DNA of 64,000 nt. Source: Paenibacillus_E qinlingensis (GTDB lineage: Bacteria; Bacillota; Bacilli; Paenibacillales; NBRC-103111). The stretch spans positions 310,001-374,000 of the forward strand of contig NZ_JAQIVH010000055.1 of the NCBI RefSeq assembly GCF_028746185.1, given 5' to 3'. Both the position numbers and the translations under genes were made by a program. Position 1 is the stretch's first letter; the number at the start of each line of letters is the position of its first letter. This document shows positions 16,737-25,220 of this stretch, in pieces. The notes beneath the pieces were generated by a model. The model saw only the letters and a program-made list of their open reading frames with translations, did not search any database and was not told the origin of the DNA.

Positions 16737-17504
16737 TTAAATCGTCATCGCGCCAAAACCGCCGTCTACTCTCAAAACTGTTCCTGTTACAAAGCTCGAA
16801 GCTTTCTCTGAAGCCAGGTACACCGCAGCACCTTGAAGCTCTGCAGCTTCACCAAATCGATTCATTGGCGTATGACGCATAATGGATTCGATCCGTTCAG
16901 GCGACAAAATCTTACGATTCTGCTCTGCTGGGAAAAAGCCAGGAATAATCGCGTTCACACGTACGCGGCTCGGAGCAAACTCACGGGCTAAGTTTTGTGT
17001 GATATTATTCACAGCTGCTTTAGAAGCGGAGTAAGTGAACACACGAGAAAGTGGTGGATCCGAGGAAACGGATGAAATATTAATAATGCTTCCACCTTCA
17101 CCTCGTTCAACCATGTATTTCCCGAATACTTGGCAAGCTAGCACGACGCTTTTCAAATTTACTTCCATAATAGAATCCCATTCTTCCATGGAAATGTCAA
17201 AGAAAGGTGTCGCACTATTTTTACCTGGACAATTCATAAGAATATCCGCACTGCCTGACCAAGCGATAACATCTTGAAGAACAAGCTCTAAATCTTCACG
17301 TTTCGTTGCATCTGCTTGGAAAGTTTTCGCTTCGCCGCCAATCGCAGCAATACTCTCTCGAACCAGCTCGCTTTTCTCTTGATTACGCCCGACGATTGCT
17401 ACTTTGGCACCATGTCCAGCAAGTGCTAAAGCCATTGAGCCACCAAGTGTACTATTACCGCCAATAATTACTGCTGTTTTCCCAGAAAGATCGAATAAGT
17501 TCAT
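16737..17504 (-). CDS. Short-chain dehydrogenase/reductase, sugar-acid type
   Basis: A classical SDR of 255 residues. The cofactor loop is IIGGNSTLGGSMA (a variant of TGxxxGIG), the catalytic Ser and YSASK (Tyr/Lys) are present, and PGFFPAEQNRKIL resembles gluconate 5-dehydrogenase/mannonate oxidoreductase-like SDRs. ATG 17504 is nine bases after GAGAGG; an ATG three codons earlier has no spacing. In the operon it follows the kinase gene, so it likely interconverts a keto-sugar acid with gluconate or mannonate; the exact substrate cannot be read from sequence. Confidence 0.87.
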   Translation of the reverse strand: MNLFDLSGKTAVIIGGNSTLGGSMALALAGHGAKVAIVGRNQEKSELVRESIAAIGGEAKTFQADATKREDLELVLQDVIAWSGSADILMNCPGKNSATPFFDISMEEWDSIMEVNLKSVVLACQVFGKYMVERGEGGSIINISSVSSDPPLSRVFTYSASKAAVNNITQNLAREFAPSRVRVNAIIPGFFPAEQNRKILSPERIESIMRHTPMNRFGEAAELQGAAVYLASEKASSFVTGTVLRVDGGFGAMTI

Positions 17505-17546
17505 TGTCGTCATCCTCTCGAATAATAGTGCTTTGTCTAAAAAGAA

Positions 17547-19109
17547 TTATGATTGAGGACTCCGTAGGTGCTGACTTTGAAAAGCGGTAATCGCGTCGAA
17601 TTGATCTTTTAACTGATGATATACGCTCGTATAAATAGATGTCAATTGTTGATATACGCGATAATCGTTTTCATTCACCTCGTGAGCCTTTCCTACCCCG
17701 ATCCATTTATGCGCATGCGATAAGTCCTCGATCTCTCCCATAGCGAGTAGACCAAGCAACGCTGCGCCAATTCCTGAGCTCTCAATGGAGTCTGGAACGG
17801 TAACCGCCGTACCGAGCATATCGGTCATCATCTGACGCCAGAACTCCGAGCGAGCGAAGCCGCCAGAAGCACGAATGACAGTTGCAGGTCCCATCATCCG
17901 TTCCAACGATGTGGCCACGGCTTGGATGGAGAACATGACTCCTTCCAATGCGGCACGGATCATATGCTTCTTCTGATGACTAAGCGATAGACCGAAATAT
18001 ACGCCACGTGCGTTAGCATTCCAATAAGGTGCACGTTCGCCGGAAAGCAATGGCAAGAAAAGCAATCCGTCGGAGCCTGCTCCCACCTCAGCAGCAAGAG
18101 CCGTCAAGTAATCGTAAGGATCCATGCCTAAGCGTCGTGCTTCTTCTGCTTCTGCGGTCGCAATCTGATCCCTCACCCAACGGAAGACAATACCTCCGTT
18201 GTTAATCGGTCCACCAACGACCCAGAAGTTTTCGGTTAACGCGTAACAGAATAACTTACCCTCGGGGTCTGTTTGAGGTTTGTTCACGACGCTGCGAACT
18301 GCGCCGCTCGTGCCGATCGTAACCGCGACAACGCCGGGCTCGAAGGCGCCTACGCCAAGGTTGGCGAGTACACCATCGGAAGCGCCAACAATAAACGGCG
18401 TGCCCGTGGACAAGCCCATGGCAGCAGCATACGCTGAACTCATGCCTTCTACACGATGTGTCGTAGGCACAAGCGCGGATAACTGCTTCGGTGTTACCCC
18501 TGCATAATCAAGCGCACCTGCATCCCAATCCAATTGCTCGAGATTGAATAATCCTGTCGCACTCGCCAAGGAATGATCAATTAGATACTGACCAAACAGT
18601 TTGGCAAACACATACTCTTTAATCCCTATAAATTTATGGGTATTTCGAACAAGCGCTGGTTCATGCTCCCCGAACCACTTCAATTTCAAAAGTGGTGACA
18701 TGGGATGAATCGGCGTGCCTGTTCTCGCATAAATCTGTTGACCAAGTCCATTCTGCTTCAAATCCTCCGCATATTTCGCGGCACGATTGTCTGCCCACGT
18801 AATACATTGAGTTAATGGCTTATTGTGCTCGTCTACGGCGATTAAACTGTGCATCGCTGAGCTGAAGGACACGCAAAGCACTTGTTCAGGCGAGATGCCT
18901 TGCTTGCGAACAACGGCGCCAATTCCCTGCACCACAGCATCAAATATTTGATCTGGATCCTGCTCCGCACGATCTGCTGCAGGTGTGAATAGCGGATATT
19001 CGATGGAATGGGAGGCAAGTACCTGTCCGTCCCGATCAATGACCAGCGTTTTGGTACTCGTTGTTCCAATATCGGAAGCTATGATATAGGGCTTCTGACT
19101 TTGCGTCAT
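17547..19109 (-). CDS. gntK: FGGY-family sugar kinase, gluconokinase-like
   Basis: A 520-residue FGGY carbohydrate kinase. The actin-like ATPase motifs are IASDIGTTSTKTLV at the N terminus, WADNRA, VTIGTSGAVR (phosphate 2) and RASGGFARSEFWRQ (adenosine). Overall it looks like the Bacillus GntK branch: NNGGIVFRW and LLSGERAPYWN are typical. The ATG at 19109 overlaps the upstream stop (ATGA), so it is coupled to the LarA-like gene; a TTG at 19115 is an alternative start. The 18260-18420 stretch is markedly GC-rich. Expected product: 6-phosphogluconate, used by GndA two genes downstream. Confidence 0.85.
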   Translation of the reverse strand: MTQSQKPYIIASDIGTTSTKTLVIDRDGQVLASHSIEYPLFTPAADRAEQDPDQIFDAVVQGIGAVVRKQGISPEQVLCVSFSSAMHSLIAVDEHNKPLTQCITWADNRAAKYAEDLKQNGLGQQIYARTGTPIHPMSPLLKLKWFGEHEPALVRNTHKFIGIKEYVFAKLFGQYLIDHSLASATGLFNLEQLDWDAGALDYAGVTPKQLSALVPTTHRVEGMSSAYAAAMGLSTGTPFIVGASDGVLANLGVGAFEPGVVAVTIGTSGAVRSVVNKPQTDPEGKLFCYALTENFWVVGGPINNGGIVFRWVRDQIATAEAEEARRLGMDPYDYLTALAAEVGAGSDGLLFLPLLSGERAPYWNANARGVYFGLSLSHQKKHMIRAALEGVMFSIQAVATSLERMMGPATVIRASGGFARSEFWRQMMTDMLGTAVTVPDSIESSGIGAALLGLLAMGEIEDLSHAHKWIGVGKAHEVNENDYRVYQQLTSIYTSVYHQLKDQFDAITAFQSQHLRSPQS

Positions 19110-20377
19110 GAGCAAATATTCCCCTCTGCATCGAATGTTAGTTCATAGGGCTCTGATAAAATTTCAATGTCTGGATGCTGACGAGCAGCGTCTAGAAGGT
19201 TCACGGAAATTTCAATCTCACCTAAGTGAAGTGTATCTTGGATGCGAACAAGCTTACAGGTCGTGTAATCTAAAATATTACAAGTTTTCACGGCTGCTTT
19301 GATCGCATAGAAATCATTTTCTAACGTAGTTGCGATTTTCGTAGGTGCACAAACCGTAGAAGTCAGACCATTGGCATAAGTAAATTCTAGATTTGTCTTA
19401 TCAACTAAACGTTGGGTAGTGAAATCTGCAGTACCTACGCCATTGGCATTGCCTTTGGTCTCGTGTGTCAAATCAAGCACAACCATCTTCGACACTTCGG
19501 GTCCACCGTGTGCATACGGGGTAGGATAACGTCCTGTTACGTTAGGATCCATGCCGTCACCGCTAATATTTTTGCCGATGTAATCAATCACTAAGACGTC
19601 GATTTCATCGAATAAAATTTTCGGCAAACGTGACTTCGCTTCTACCAGTAGAACTTCCTCACGCGCTTCAATCTCTGCGGCTGGAAGAACCTCAACTTGA
19701 CAAGTCTCATCGTATGCATTCTCTACGAGGGCTACGCCAAAGACGATCGGCAGCTTCTCAATCATCAAATTTGCCATAGCAGGAACATTCTCTGCCATGT
19801 ATTTAAAACCTAGCTGATGACAAGCTTCAGCGCCTTTTTGCTTACCTAGGCCAATCGCAATCATCTTCATGATGCCGCTCTCAATGCGTCCGCGGAATGC
19901 GGTATGCGGCTTCACCCGATTAATAACGACAATGGCATCTGCTTCTGATGCAATGCGATCCACATAAACCGGCAAACCATTCGGTAGTTGATCGATTTTG
20001 ACCACGTCCATGGAAGAACGGATCGGCGCCCCCATCGTTTCTTCTGTAATGCCAAAGTGCTGGAGAACCTCAGTCTGACCATCCGCAGTTGCCCCGCCAT
20101 GGCTTCCCATACACGGAACGATAAACGGATGTGCGCCGCGTGCCTTAATGGCATCCAAGGTTGTTTTCGTGAAGCCCGCAATATTGGCAATTCCTCTGCT
20201 TCCTACAGCCACTGCCACTTGCTGACCAGGAAGGATACTCGGCATAACGCCGCTGCTTTCGAGCTTATCGGCAAGTTCCTGCAAAGGATTTTCCAAAATT
20301 GAACGATCAAACTTCTGACGAATTTTGACCATTTGCGGAATCGGAATGTCATTTAACAATTCTCTTAGAATACTCAT
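19106..20377 (-). CDS. LarA-like (lactate racemase domain, DUF2088) putative nickel-dependent hydroxyacid racemase/epimerase
   Basis: A 423-residue LarA-superfamily protein. VAVGSRGIANI, CMGSHGGAT and VKPHTAFRGRIESGIMKMIAIGLGK recall the LarA blocks that carry the active-site histidines and the lysine holding the nickel-pincer nucleotide (alignment by eye). Members of this superfamily racemise or epimerise alpha-hydroxy acids including, as I recall, gluconate at C2. Coupled by ATGA overlap to the gluconokinase-like gene, with an SDR and gndA downstream, so a sugar-acid epimerase role is the best guess. No larB/C/E cofactor genes are in the window. Confidence 0.75.
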   Translation of the reverse strand: MSILRELLNDIPIPQMVKIRQKFDRSILENPLQELADKLESSGVMPSILPGQQVAVAVGSRGIANIAGFTKTTLDAIKARGAHPFIVPCMGSHGGATADGQTEVLQHFGITEETMGAPIRSSMDVVKIDQLPNGLPVYVDRIASEADAIVVINRVKPHTAFRGRIESGIMKMIAIGLGKQKGAEACHQLGFKYMAENVPAMANLMIEKLPIVFGVALVENAYDETCQVEVLPAAEIEAREEVLLVEAKSRLPKILFDEIDVLVIDYIGKNISGDGMDPNVTGRYPTPYAHGGPEVSKMVVLDLTHETKGNANGVGTADFTTQRLVDKTNLEFTYANGLTSTVCAPTKIATTLENDFYAIKAAVKTCNILDYTTCKLVRIQDTLHLGEIEISVNLLDAARQHPDIEILSEPYELTFDAEGNICS

Positions 20378-20395
20378 CGACTTTCCCCACTTTCT

Positions 20396-21400
20396 TTATG
20401 GTTGTAATAATTGCACGGATTCACGAACAATTAATTCCGTTCGCAATAGAAGTTGCTCTGTTGTATGCAATTTATTCTCTATATTACCTAAGAGACGCAG
20501 TGCGCCTTCTTTGCTAATTTGTTCGATCGGCCTGCGCACGGTCGTTAAGGCAGGTGTCACATATGCCGCGAATACCGTATCATCGAAACCTACTACAGAA
20601 ATATCTTTAGGGACTTGTAAACCCGCTTCAAACACAGCTTTAATGGCTCCTAATGCCATCTCATCATTGCAGCAAAAAACCGCTGTCGGCCTCTCTTCGA
20701 GGCTCAAAAAATGCTGCATCGCAGTGTGACCGCTTTCCAAATCGTAAAGTCCCGGCATACGGTACGCAGCTGGGACGGAAATCCCATAATGCCCCATTGC
20801 TCGTTCGAAGCCATCCTTCCGATTCTGCGCAGATTTAAAACCCTTACGCCCCTCAATTAAGGCGATTTTCTTATGACCTTGATTCACAAGGTAACATCCT
20901 GCATGAAAAGCACCTTGCTCCTCATCAGAGAGGACATTCAGCACACCGGCAGTGTCCACAGGCCGATTCAATACGACGAGCGGAATCCCTTTGTTCGCAA
21001 TATGCTCAATGATCGGCCCATCATCATCACTTTGGCTAACAATAATAATGCCATCAAAGCTCTTCTTGGTGATGGAATGAAAGCTAGTGTAATCATCAAT
21101 ACCCTTGACAATCAACTGATAGCGATCTCGAATCACGGAGTTAACCCCTCGAATGGCTTCGTAGAAGAAACCAGCGGAAGTTCCATTGCTTAGTGTGGTA
21201 AAGAATAGCCCTAAGTTATACGAACGATCCAGCACTAAACTTTTCGCATTATAATTCGGCGTGTAATCCAGCTGTTCAGCGATGATGCGAATGCGCTCCT
21301 TCGTCTCCTCTTGGATGAGCGGACTGTTGTTCAACGCTCTGGAAACTGTCGTGTGGGAAACACCCGCAAGCTTCGCAATATCCTTAATAGTTGCGCTCAT
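20396..21400 (-). CDS. LacI-family transcriptional regulator (second of two)
   Basis: A 334-residue LacI/GalR repressor. The N terminus ATIKDIAKLAGVSHTTVSRAL is the helix-turn-helix; the hinge is less canonical (AKSLVLDRSYNLGLFF), then a sugar-binding domain with FDDTVFAAYVTPALTTVRRP. It is 18 bases upstream of the LarA-like gene on the same strand and so is probably the local regulator of the sugar-acid operon. The effector is unknown, but a sugar acid such as gluconate is plausible. Confidence 0.9.
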   Translation of the reverse strand: MSATIKDIAKLAGVSHTTVSRALNNSPLIQEETKERIRIIAEQLDYTPNYNAKSLVLDRSYNLGLFFTTLSNGTSAGFFYEAIRGVNSVIRDRYQLIVKGIDDYTSFHSITKKSFDGIIIVSQSDDDGPIIEHIANKGIPLVVLNRPVDTAGVLNVLSDEEQGAFHAGCYLVNQGHKKIALIEGRKGFKSAQNRKDGFERAMGHYGISVPAAYRMPGLYDLESGHTAMQHFLSLEERPTAVFCCNDEMALGAIKAVFEAGLQVPKDISVVGFDDTVFAAYVTPALTTVRRPIEQISKEGALRLLGNIENKLHTTEQLLLRTELIVRESVQLLQP

Positions 21401-21465
21401 ACATTCACCTCTAATAGAAGCATATCACATCTATGCACACGTTAACAATAGTCTTTTCGCGAGAC

Positions 21466-21490
21466 AAAAAAACTCCCGTCTCAGGGAGTC
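21466..21490 (-). terminator. Terminator of the first LacI-family gene
   Basis: Minus strand ACTCCC-TGAGAC-GGGAGT followed by a run of seven T residues, 11 bases after the stop at 21501. It separates the two LacI-family genes transcriptionally. Confidence 0.8.
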
Positions 21491-21500
21491 CACAACTCAT

Positions 21501-22505
21501 TTATGTATGATTTCTCTTCGCCGTCGATTGTCTCACTACTAATTCTGGCAGCAACTTTATCGTATGATGCGTATCTATATCTGTCACACCATCAATCTTA
21601 CGAATTAATTCATCGACAGCGGAACGCCCTAGTTCTCCTGCAGGCTGACGCACCGTTGTTAAATGCGGACGAAATTCAGAAGCGAAATTTTGATCATCGA
21701 ATCCTACGATCGAAATATTTTTGGGAATTTGGTAACCTTCCGTTTTGCATGCATCCATCAGGCCAATTGCAATGAAATCATCTGCTGCAAATACAGCAGT
21801 AGGCATTTTCGCGTTACGTATCCAACCATCTGCAATTTCGTAACCTGAGGAAATGCTAAACTCGCCCTGTTCAATCCATAGCTCAGTCAAACCTGCCTCC
21901 AACATCGCATGAATATATCCTCGTTCACGTTCCGCACTGCTTAGGAATGGCTCTGGCCCACGAATATGAGCAATCGTTTGATGTCCGAGATCAATGAGAT
22001 GCTTGGTTGCTTCATAGCCACCGATGAAATTATCCACAATGACGGTCGACACAGATTCGTGGCAATACTGATTATCAATCAGTACAAAGGGAATTTTCTT
22101 CTTTTCCAACTCCGTTACATAGGCAAATTCATTTGTGGGAGACACGACGATTAACCCATCAACGCGATCTTCTTGAAATAAAGAATTCTCAAAGGATTTG
22201 AATACATCGGACGTGACCGATAAAGCAAGGAAATAGCCCCGCTCTGCTAAGCGATCATTCATTTCTTTCACCACGGCATCGAAAAATGAATCGTTGAGGG
22301 TCGATATCGCAACACCAATAATACCGGTCTTACCTCTGGCTAAACTACGAGCAGCTGCGTTCGGCTGATAGTCCAACTCCTTCATTGCTTGCAGCACCTT
22401 TTGCCGATTCCCCTCGCGCACCGTACCTGCATGGTTGATTACGCGGGAGACCGTGACCACAGAAAGTCCACTTTTCTTCGCAACATCAAAAATACTGACT
22501 TTCAT
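21501..22505 (-). CDS. LacI-family transcriptional regulator (first of two)
   Basis: Also 334 residues but clearly a different branch: VSIFDVAKKSGLSVVTVSRVI is the helix-turn-helix, AARSLARGKTGIIGVAI the hinge, and GFDDQNFASEFRPHLTTVRQP the end of the effector domain. It has its own terminator, so it is a separate unit from the operon downstream. A palindromic LacI/cre-type site AAGCGCTT lies about 35 bases upstream of its start, suggesting autoregulation or CcpA control. Confidence 0.9.
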   Translation of the reverse strand: MKVSIFDVAKKSGLSVVTVSRVINHAGTVREGNRQKVLQAMKELDYQPNAAARSLARGKTGIIGVAISTLNDSFFDAVVKEMNDRLAERGYFLALSVTSDVFKSFENSLFQEDRVDGLIVVSPTNEFAYVTELEKKKIPFVLIDNQYCHESVSTVIVDNFIGGYEATKHLIDLGHQTIAHIRGPEPFLSSAERERGYIHAMLEAGLTELWIEQGEFSISSGYEIADGWIRNAKMPTAVFAADDFIAIGLMDACKTEGYQIPKNISIVGFDDQNFASEFRPHLTTVRQPAGELGRSAVDELIRKIDGVTDIDTHHTIKLLPELVVRQSTAKRNHT

Positions 22506-22535
22506 GGCTTTGGCTCCTGTCTTTCACTTTAAAAA

Positions 22536-22549
22536 GTATAAGCGCTTTA
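22536..22549. promoter_or_regulatory. LacI/cre-type operator upstream of the first LacI gene
   Basis: GTATAAGCGCTTTA contains the central palindrome AAGCGCTT typical of LacI/GalR-family operators and of cre. It lies about 35 bases before the start codon at 22505, near the expected transcription start. Confidence 0.45.
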
Positions 22550-22621
22550 ATTTAATCGAAACAATTATAATCGAAAGCTTCCTTCCTACACAAGACTCAT
22601 TCTTCTACCCTATAAACACAC

Positions 22622-22659
22622 AAAAGAGAGTCCCGTATACGTTCATACAGGCTCTCTTT
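22622..22659 (-). terminator. Terminator downstream of the 198-aa hypothetical gene
   Basis: AAAGAGAG...GTAT and ATAC...CTCTCTTT arms with one internal mismatched pair region; lies 23 bases after the stop at 22682 on the minus strand, followed by TTTTG. Confidence 0.7.
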
Positions 22660-22681
22660 CATCCCAGCACACTATTCATTC

Positions 22682-23278
22682 TCACATCTCCAATAGAAGC
22701 ATTTCTTGTCTCAATTCAATCAATTTAACTTTACTTTCCATCGCTGCCTTGGTATCCCCGGTTGACAATGCATCTTGCAGCGTAGCTAATTCATAATCAA
22801 GCTCCATGCGCAAAATAGGGATGCGTTCGTCTGTTCTCTTCGATCTTAGTGCTTGCATGACTTCTTCTACGGTCACAGCAGGCTCCTTCTGATACAGCAC
22901 CTTATGTTCAATTCCGCTAATTTCCACCATGCGGATGATTTCCCCGAACATAATATTTTCAATGAGAATTTGCCGATCCTTAAATCTTTTTACTACGGCA
23001 TGACCACGCGTATCTCCGATCAGTTTCTCCATCATTTCAGCAAGCTTCTCATCTTTGAATGAATAATTGCCTACAATCTTATACTTCTCGCCAATTCGTT
23101 CGAATTTCAGCTTAATCAGCTTCCGTCCAGTGCGAATAGAAATGATAAACTGAAGTTCACTTTCGTTCCAGTAGAGCGAATATCCTTCTTGGATGAGGGC
23201 TTTAATGAAGTTCCGGATTAGCCGGCGATCAAATCGTAACTCTAGGTTGCAATACTCCACTTCATGACTCTTACTCAC
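22682..23278 (-). CDS. Conserved hypothetical protein, 198 residues
   Basis: No family recognised. The N-terminal half is an alpha/beta region with a LELRFDRRLIRNFIKALIQEG helix and alternating strands; the C-terminal third is helical and charged (AVTVEEVMQALRSKR..., LIELRQEMLLLEM). No signal peptide or membrane segment. The frame extends to a TTG at 23329, but GGAGGGG six bases before the GTG at 23278 makes that start far more likely. Single gene with its own terminator. Confidence 0.65.
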   Translation of the reverse strand: MSKSHEVEYCNLELRFDRRLIRNFIKALIQEGYSLYWNESELQFIISIRTGRKLIKLKFERIGEKYKIVGNYSFKDEKLAEMMEKLIGDTRGHAVVKRFKDRQILIENIMFGEIIRMVEISGIEHKVLYQKEPAVTVEEVMQALRSKRTDERIPILRMELDYELATLQDALSTGDTKAAMESKVKLIELRQEMLLLEM

Positions 23279-23411
23279 GGCAATCCCCTCCATAATTGGC
23301 GCAAACCATTTATTTAAATATTCAGACAACTTGTGTTCTTACAGTTATCTTATTATGAATTCTATGTTTTAGCAACTTGGATTATGGATATTTTTTTAAA
23401 AGAAAGCGCAC

Positions 23412-23441
23412 AAAAAAAGCCGATGCCTGTTTGCCATCAGC
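23412..23441 (-). terminator. Terminator of the DUF6953-like gene
   Basis: Minus strand GCTGATGGC-AAACA-GGCATCGGC (one mismatch) followed by seven T residues, 29 bases after the stop at 23470. Confidence 0.8.
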
Positions 23442-23469
23442 TACAGCCCATGTTCACGCCAATCTATGA

Positions 23470-23700
23470 TTAATGCCAGCCCCAGAAAAATCCATCGCGT
23501 TCCCATGCGGCTCTACCGCCATGCAGTTTCTTGAAGATTTTCTTAACCTCTTTGGAAATGGCTTGATTCCCATTGTCATTCACATAAATATAGGATTCCC
23601 CAAAATTCTTAAGAATATAGTCAACGGCATCCTTTTGATACAAAATCCCAGCCGATTTCAACTCATTAAGCATCCACTCTGCAATTTCATTCGCTGTCAT
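23470..23700 (-). CDS. Small conserved protein, DUF6953-like
   Basis: A 76-residue soluble protein. TANEIAEWMLNEL at the start, FGESYIYVNDNGNQAIS in the middle and RAAWERDGFFWGWH at the end resemble the DUF6953 family as I remember it (helix, NGN turn, Trp-rich tail). Function unknown. A GGAG sits just before the ATG and a stronger AAAGGAG about 13 bases before. Followed by a clear terminator. Confidence 0.68.
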   Translation of the reverse strand: MTANEIAEWMLNELKSAGILYQKDAVDYILKNFGESYIYVNDNGNQAISKEVKKIFKKLHGGRAAWERDGFFWGWH

Positions 23701-23834
23701 TCTCCAACCATTCTCCTTTCCTTGTCCATTCGACCATTATATCATAAATCCATACAATATCCGCACTTGACTAAGGACACCAGCACAATCATTACATAAT
23801 TCTCGCTCAGCCCATTCCATATCCCCCATTGCTC

Positions 23835-23843
23835 CATATGCTA
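23835..23843 (+). promoter_or_regulatory. Possible mother-cell sigma-factor -10 upstream of the YjcZ gene
   Basis: CATATGCTA fits the sigma-K -10 pattern CATAnnnTA and lies 47 bases before the ATG. A matching -35 (AC-containing) at the right distance is not convincing. Confidence 0.25.
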
Positions 23844-23889
23844 TGTCGAAAGTCAATGAATAGATCTTAAAACAGAGAGGGTGAATGAA

Positions 23890-24009
23890 ATGGGTTATGG
23901 CGTAGCAGGTGTTGGTGGAGTTGGCTGTGGTGGCGGATATGGATCTTCCGCAGCAATTTTGGTTCTTTTCATCTTGTTGGTTATTATCACTAGCGCTTTT
24001 GTAATCTAA
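23890..24009 (+). CDS. YjcZ-family sporulation mini-protein
   Basis: A 39-residue protein too short for usual gene calling: MGYGVAGVGGVGCGGGYG, then a single hydrophobic segment (AAILVLFILLVIITSAFVI). The Gly/Tyr-rich head plus ILVLFILLVII tail is the signature of YjcZ-type sporulation proteins of Bacillales. AGAGGGTGAA precedes the ATG and a strong terminator follows. Presumably a spore or forespore membrane component. A 169-codon antisense frame across this locus is a shadow. Confidence 0.85.
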   Translation: MGYGVAGVGGVGCGGGYGSSAAILVLFILLVIITSAFVI

Positions 24010-24024
24010 TACTTTACAGTTGAT

Positions 24025-24058
24025 AAAGGGCAGCCCCTTCCAGGAGCTGCCCTTTAAG
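24025..24058. terminator. Bidirectional terminator between the YjcZ gene and the ABC permease
   Basis: AAAGGGCAGC (24025-24034) pairs perfectly with GCTGCCCTTT (24046-24055) between convergent genes. Confidence 0.85.
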
Positions 24059-24062
24059 TTTA

Positions 24063-25220
24063 TTAACCAGCTTCCGTCTCCGCCGGATTGAGGATTGCTG
24101 AGCCAATACTCATAAGTATAAGACCGAATAAAGCTAATACCCCCATGTTCATCCACAGTTGAGACAATGGTTGACCTGCAGACATGCGCTCGATAGCATC
24201 GAGCGCCCACTTTTGCGGGACAAAGTTTGCGAGCTTTTGCATCCATTCCGGCATGAGACTAATCGGCCAAAAACAACCTCCCAGCATGCAGGTTGGGGTC
24301 ACAACAAGAGCGTTGATCACGTTCATATTGGTCGCATTCTTCACCATACTCGCTACAGCACTGGCAATCCCCATACTCGCTAACAAGAAAAATTCTAAGA
24401 TGACAAAATGAGATGCGAATGGGAGGCCGTATTCATATCCAGCCACATATCTAGTAATGACGAGGATGACCAGCACTTGAAGTGTACCCACAACAAAACT
24501 GCCCAAGAAATTTCCTGCTACAATTTCAAAAGCGCGTACTGGCGCCGTGTACGTTCTTGCTAATGTACGAAGTCTTCGATCTTCCATAACGAGAGACACT
24601 GTATTGTTCATTAAGCCCATCATAAAGATCAGCATTAATCCAATCACGATATGCATGTTAGGATTCGTGTACAATTGCAAATCCGTTATTTCCGGACTAA
24701 CTTGGTACTTTTGAATTTGAGAAATCGTTTGCAAGGTGATCTCTCGCAAATCAGTCTCTGTCAAACCTTGTTTACTGTATAAAGCAATCGTCTCTTGATA
24801 CCGAGATAAGATTCCTTCCAGACTTATTTTGAGCGTAATCGTCGATTCATTCGAATTGAGTTGATACATGTCAAGCTGCGGCAAAGATCCTCCTGCTAAT
24901 AATTTTTCACTTAAATCTGCAGGAATAATGAAGGCACCCATAACCTTCTGTTTAATAACCTCATTTTTCAATTCGGCCTCTGATGCAGCCAATGTCAAGC
25001 GATAGTCTGGTAATGCACTTATCTCTTGCACGACTTGCGTGCCTAATGCACCTTGATCCAAATTTAAATAAGCAATGTCTACGCGATTCTCACTTTGTTT
25101 ACCAAGGACAGTAATGATCAGTGAAACCGCGGCAGCCGGAATAACCAAATACATGAGAAGTCCTTTTCTTTGAAATAGGGAACGGCGCAGCATATTGAGA
25201 GCGATAGCCAGACTATTCAT
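24063..25220 (-). CDS. ABC-2 type permease, LnrN-like
   Basis: A 385-residue ABC-2 membrane protein, same length as LnrN of the Bacillus subtilis linearmycin resistance transporter as I recall. One N-terminal membrane helix (about 22-42), a large extracytoplasmic region, then five helices from about residue 205 on, containing NPNMHIVIGLMLIFMMGL and GGCFWPISLMPEWMQ. The start at 25220 follows AAAGGGGG; the ORF extends to 25244. It overlaps the upstream permease gene by eight bases. With the partner permease and ATPase it should form an exporter of membrane-active compounds. Confidence 0.87.
   Translation of the reverse strand: MNSLAIALNMLRRSLFQRKGLLMYLVIPAAAVSLIITVLGKQSENRVDIAYLNLDQGALGTQVVQEISALPDYRLTLAASEAELKNEVIKQKVMGAFIIPADLSEKLLAGGSLPQLDMYQLNSNESTITLKISLEGILSRYQETIALYSKQGLTETDLREITLQTISQIQKYQVSPEITDLQLYTNPNMHIVIGLMLIFMMGLMNNTVSLVMEDRRLRTLARTYTAPVRAFEIVAGNFLGSFVVGTLQVLVILVITRYVAGYEYGLPFASHFVILEFFLLASMGIASAVASMVKNATNMNVINALVVTPTCMLGGCFWPISLMPEWMQKLANFVPQKWALDAIERMSAGQPLSQLWMNMGVLALFGLILMSIGSAILNPAETEAG

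Noticed and set aside
23737..24246. 169-codon frame on the minus strand across the YjcZ gene
   Set aside because: Antisense to a clear mini-gene, overlaps a strong terminator and the permease gene, no domain.
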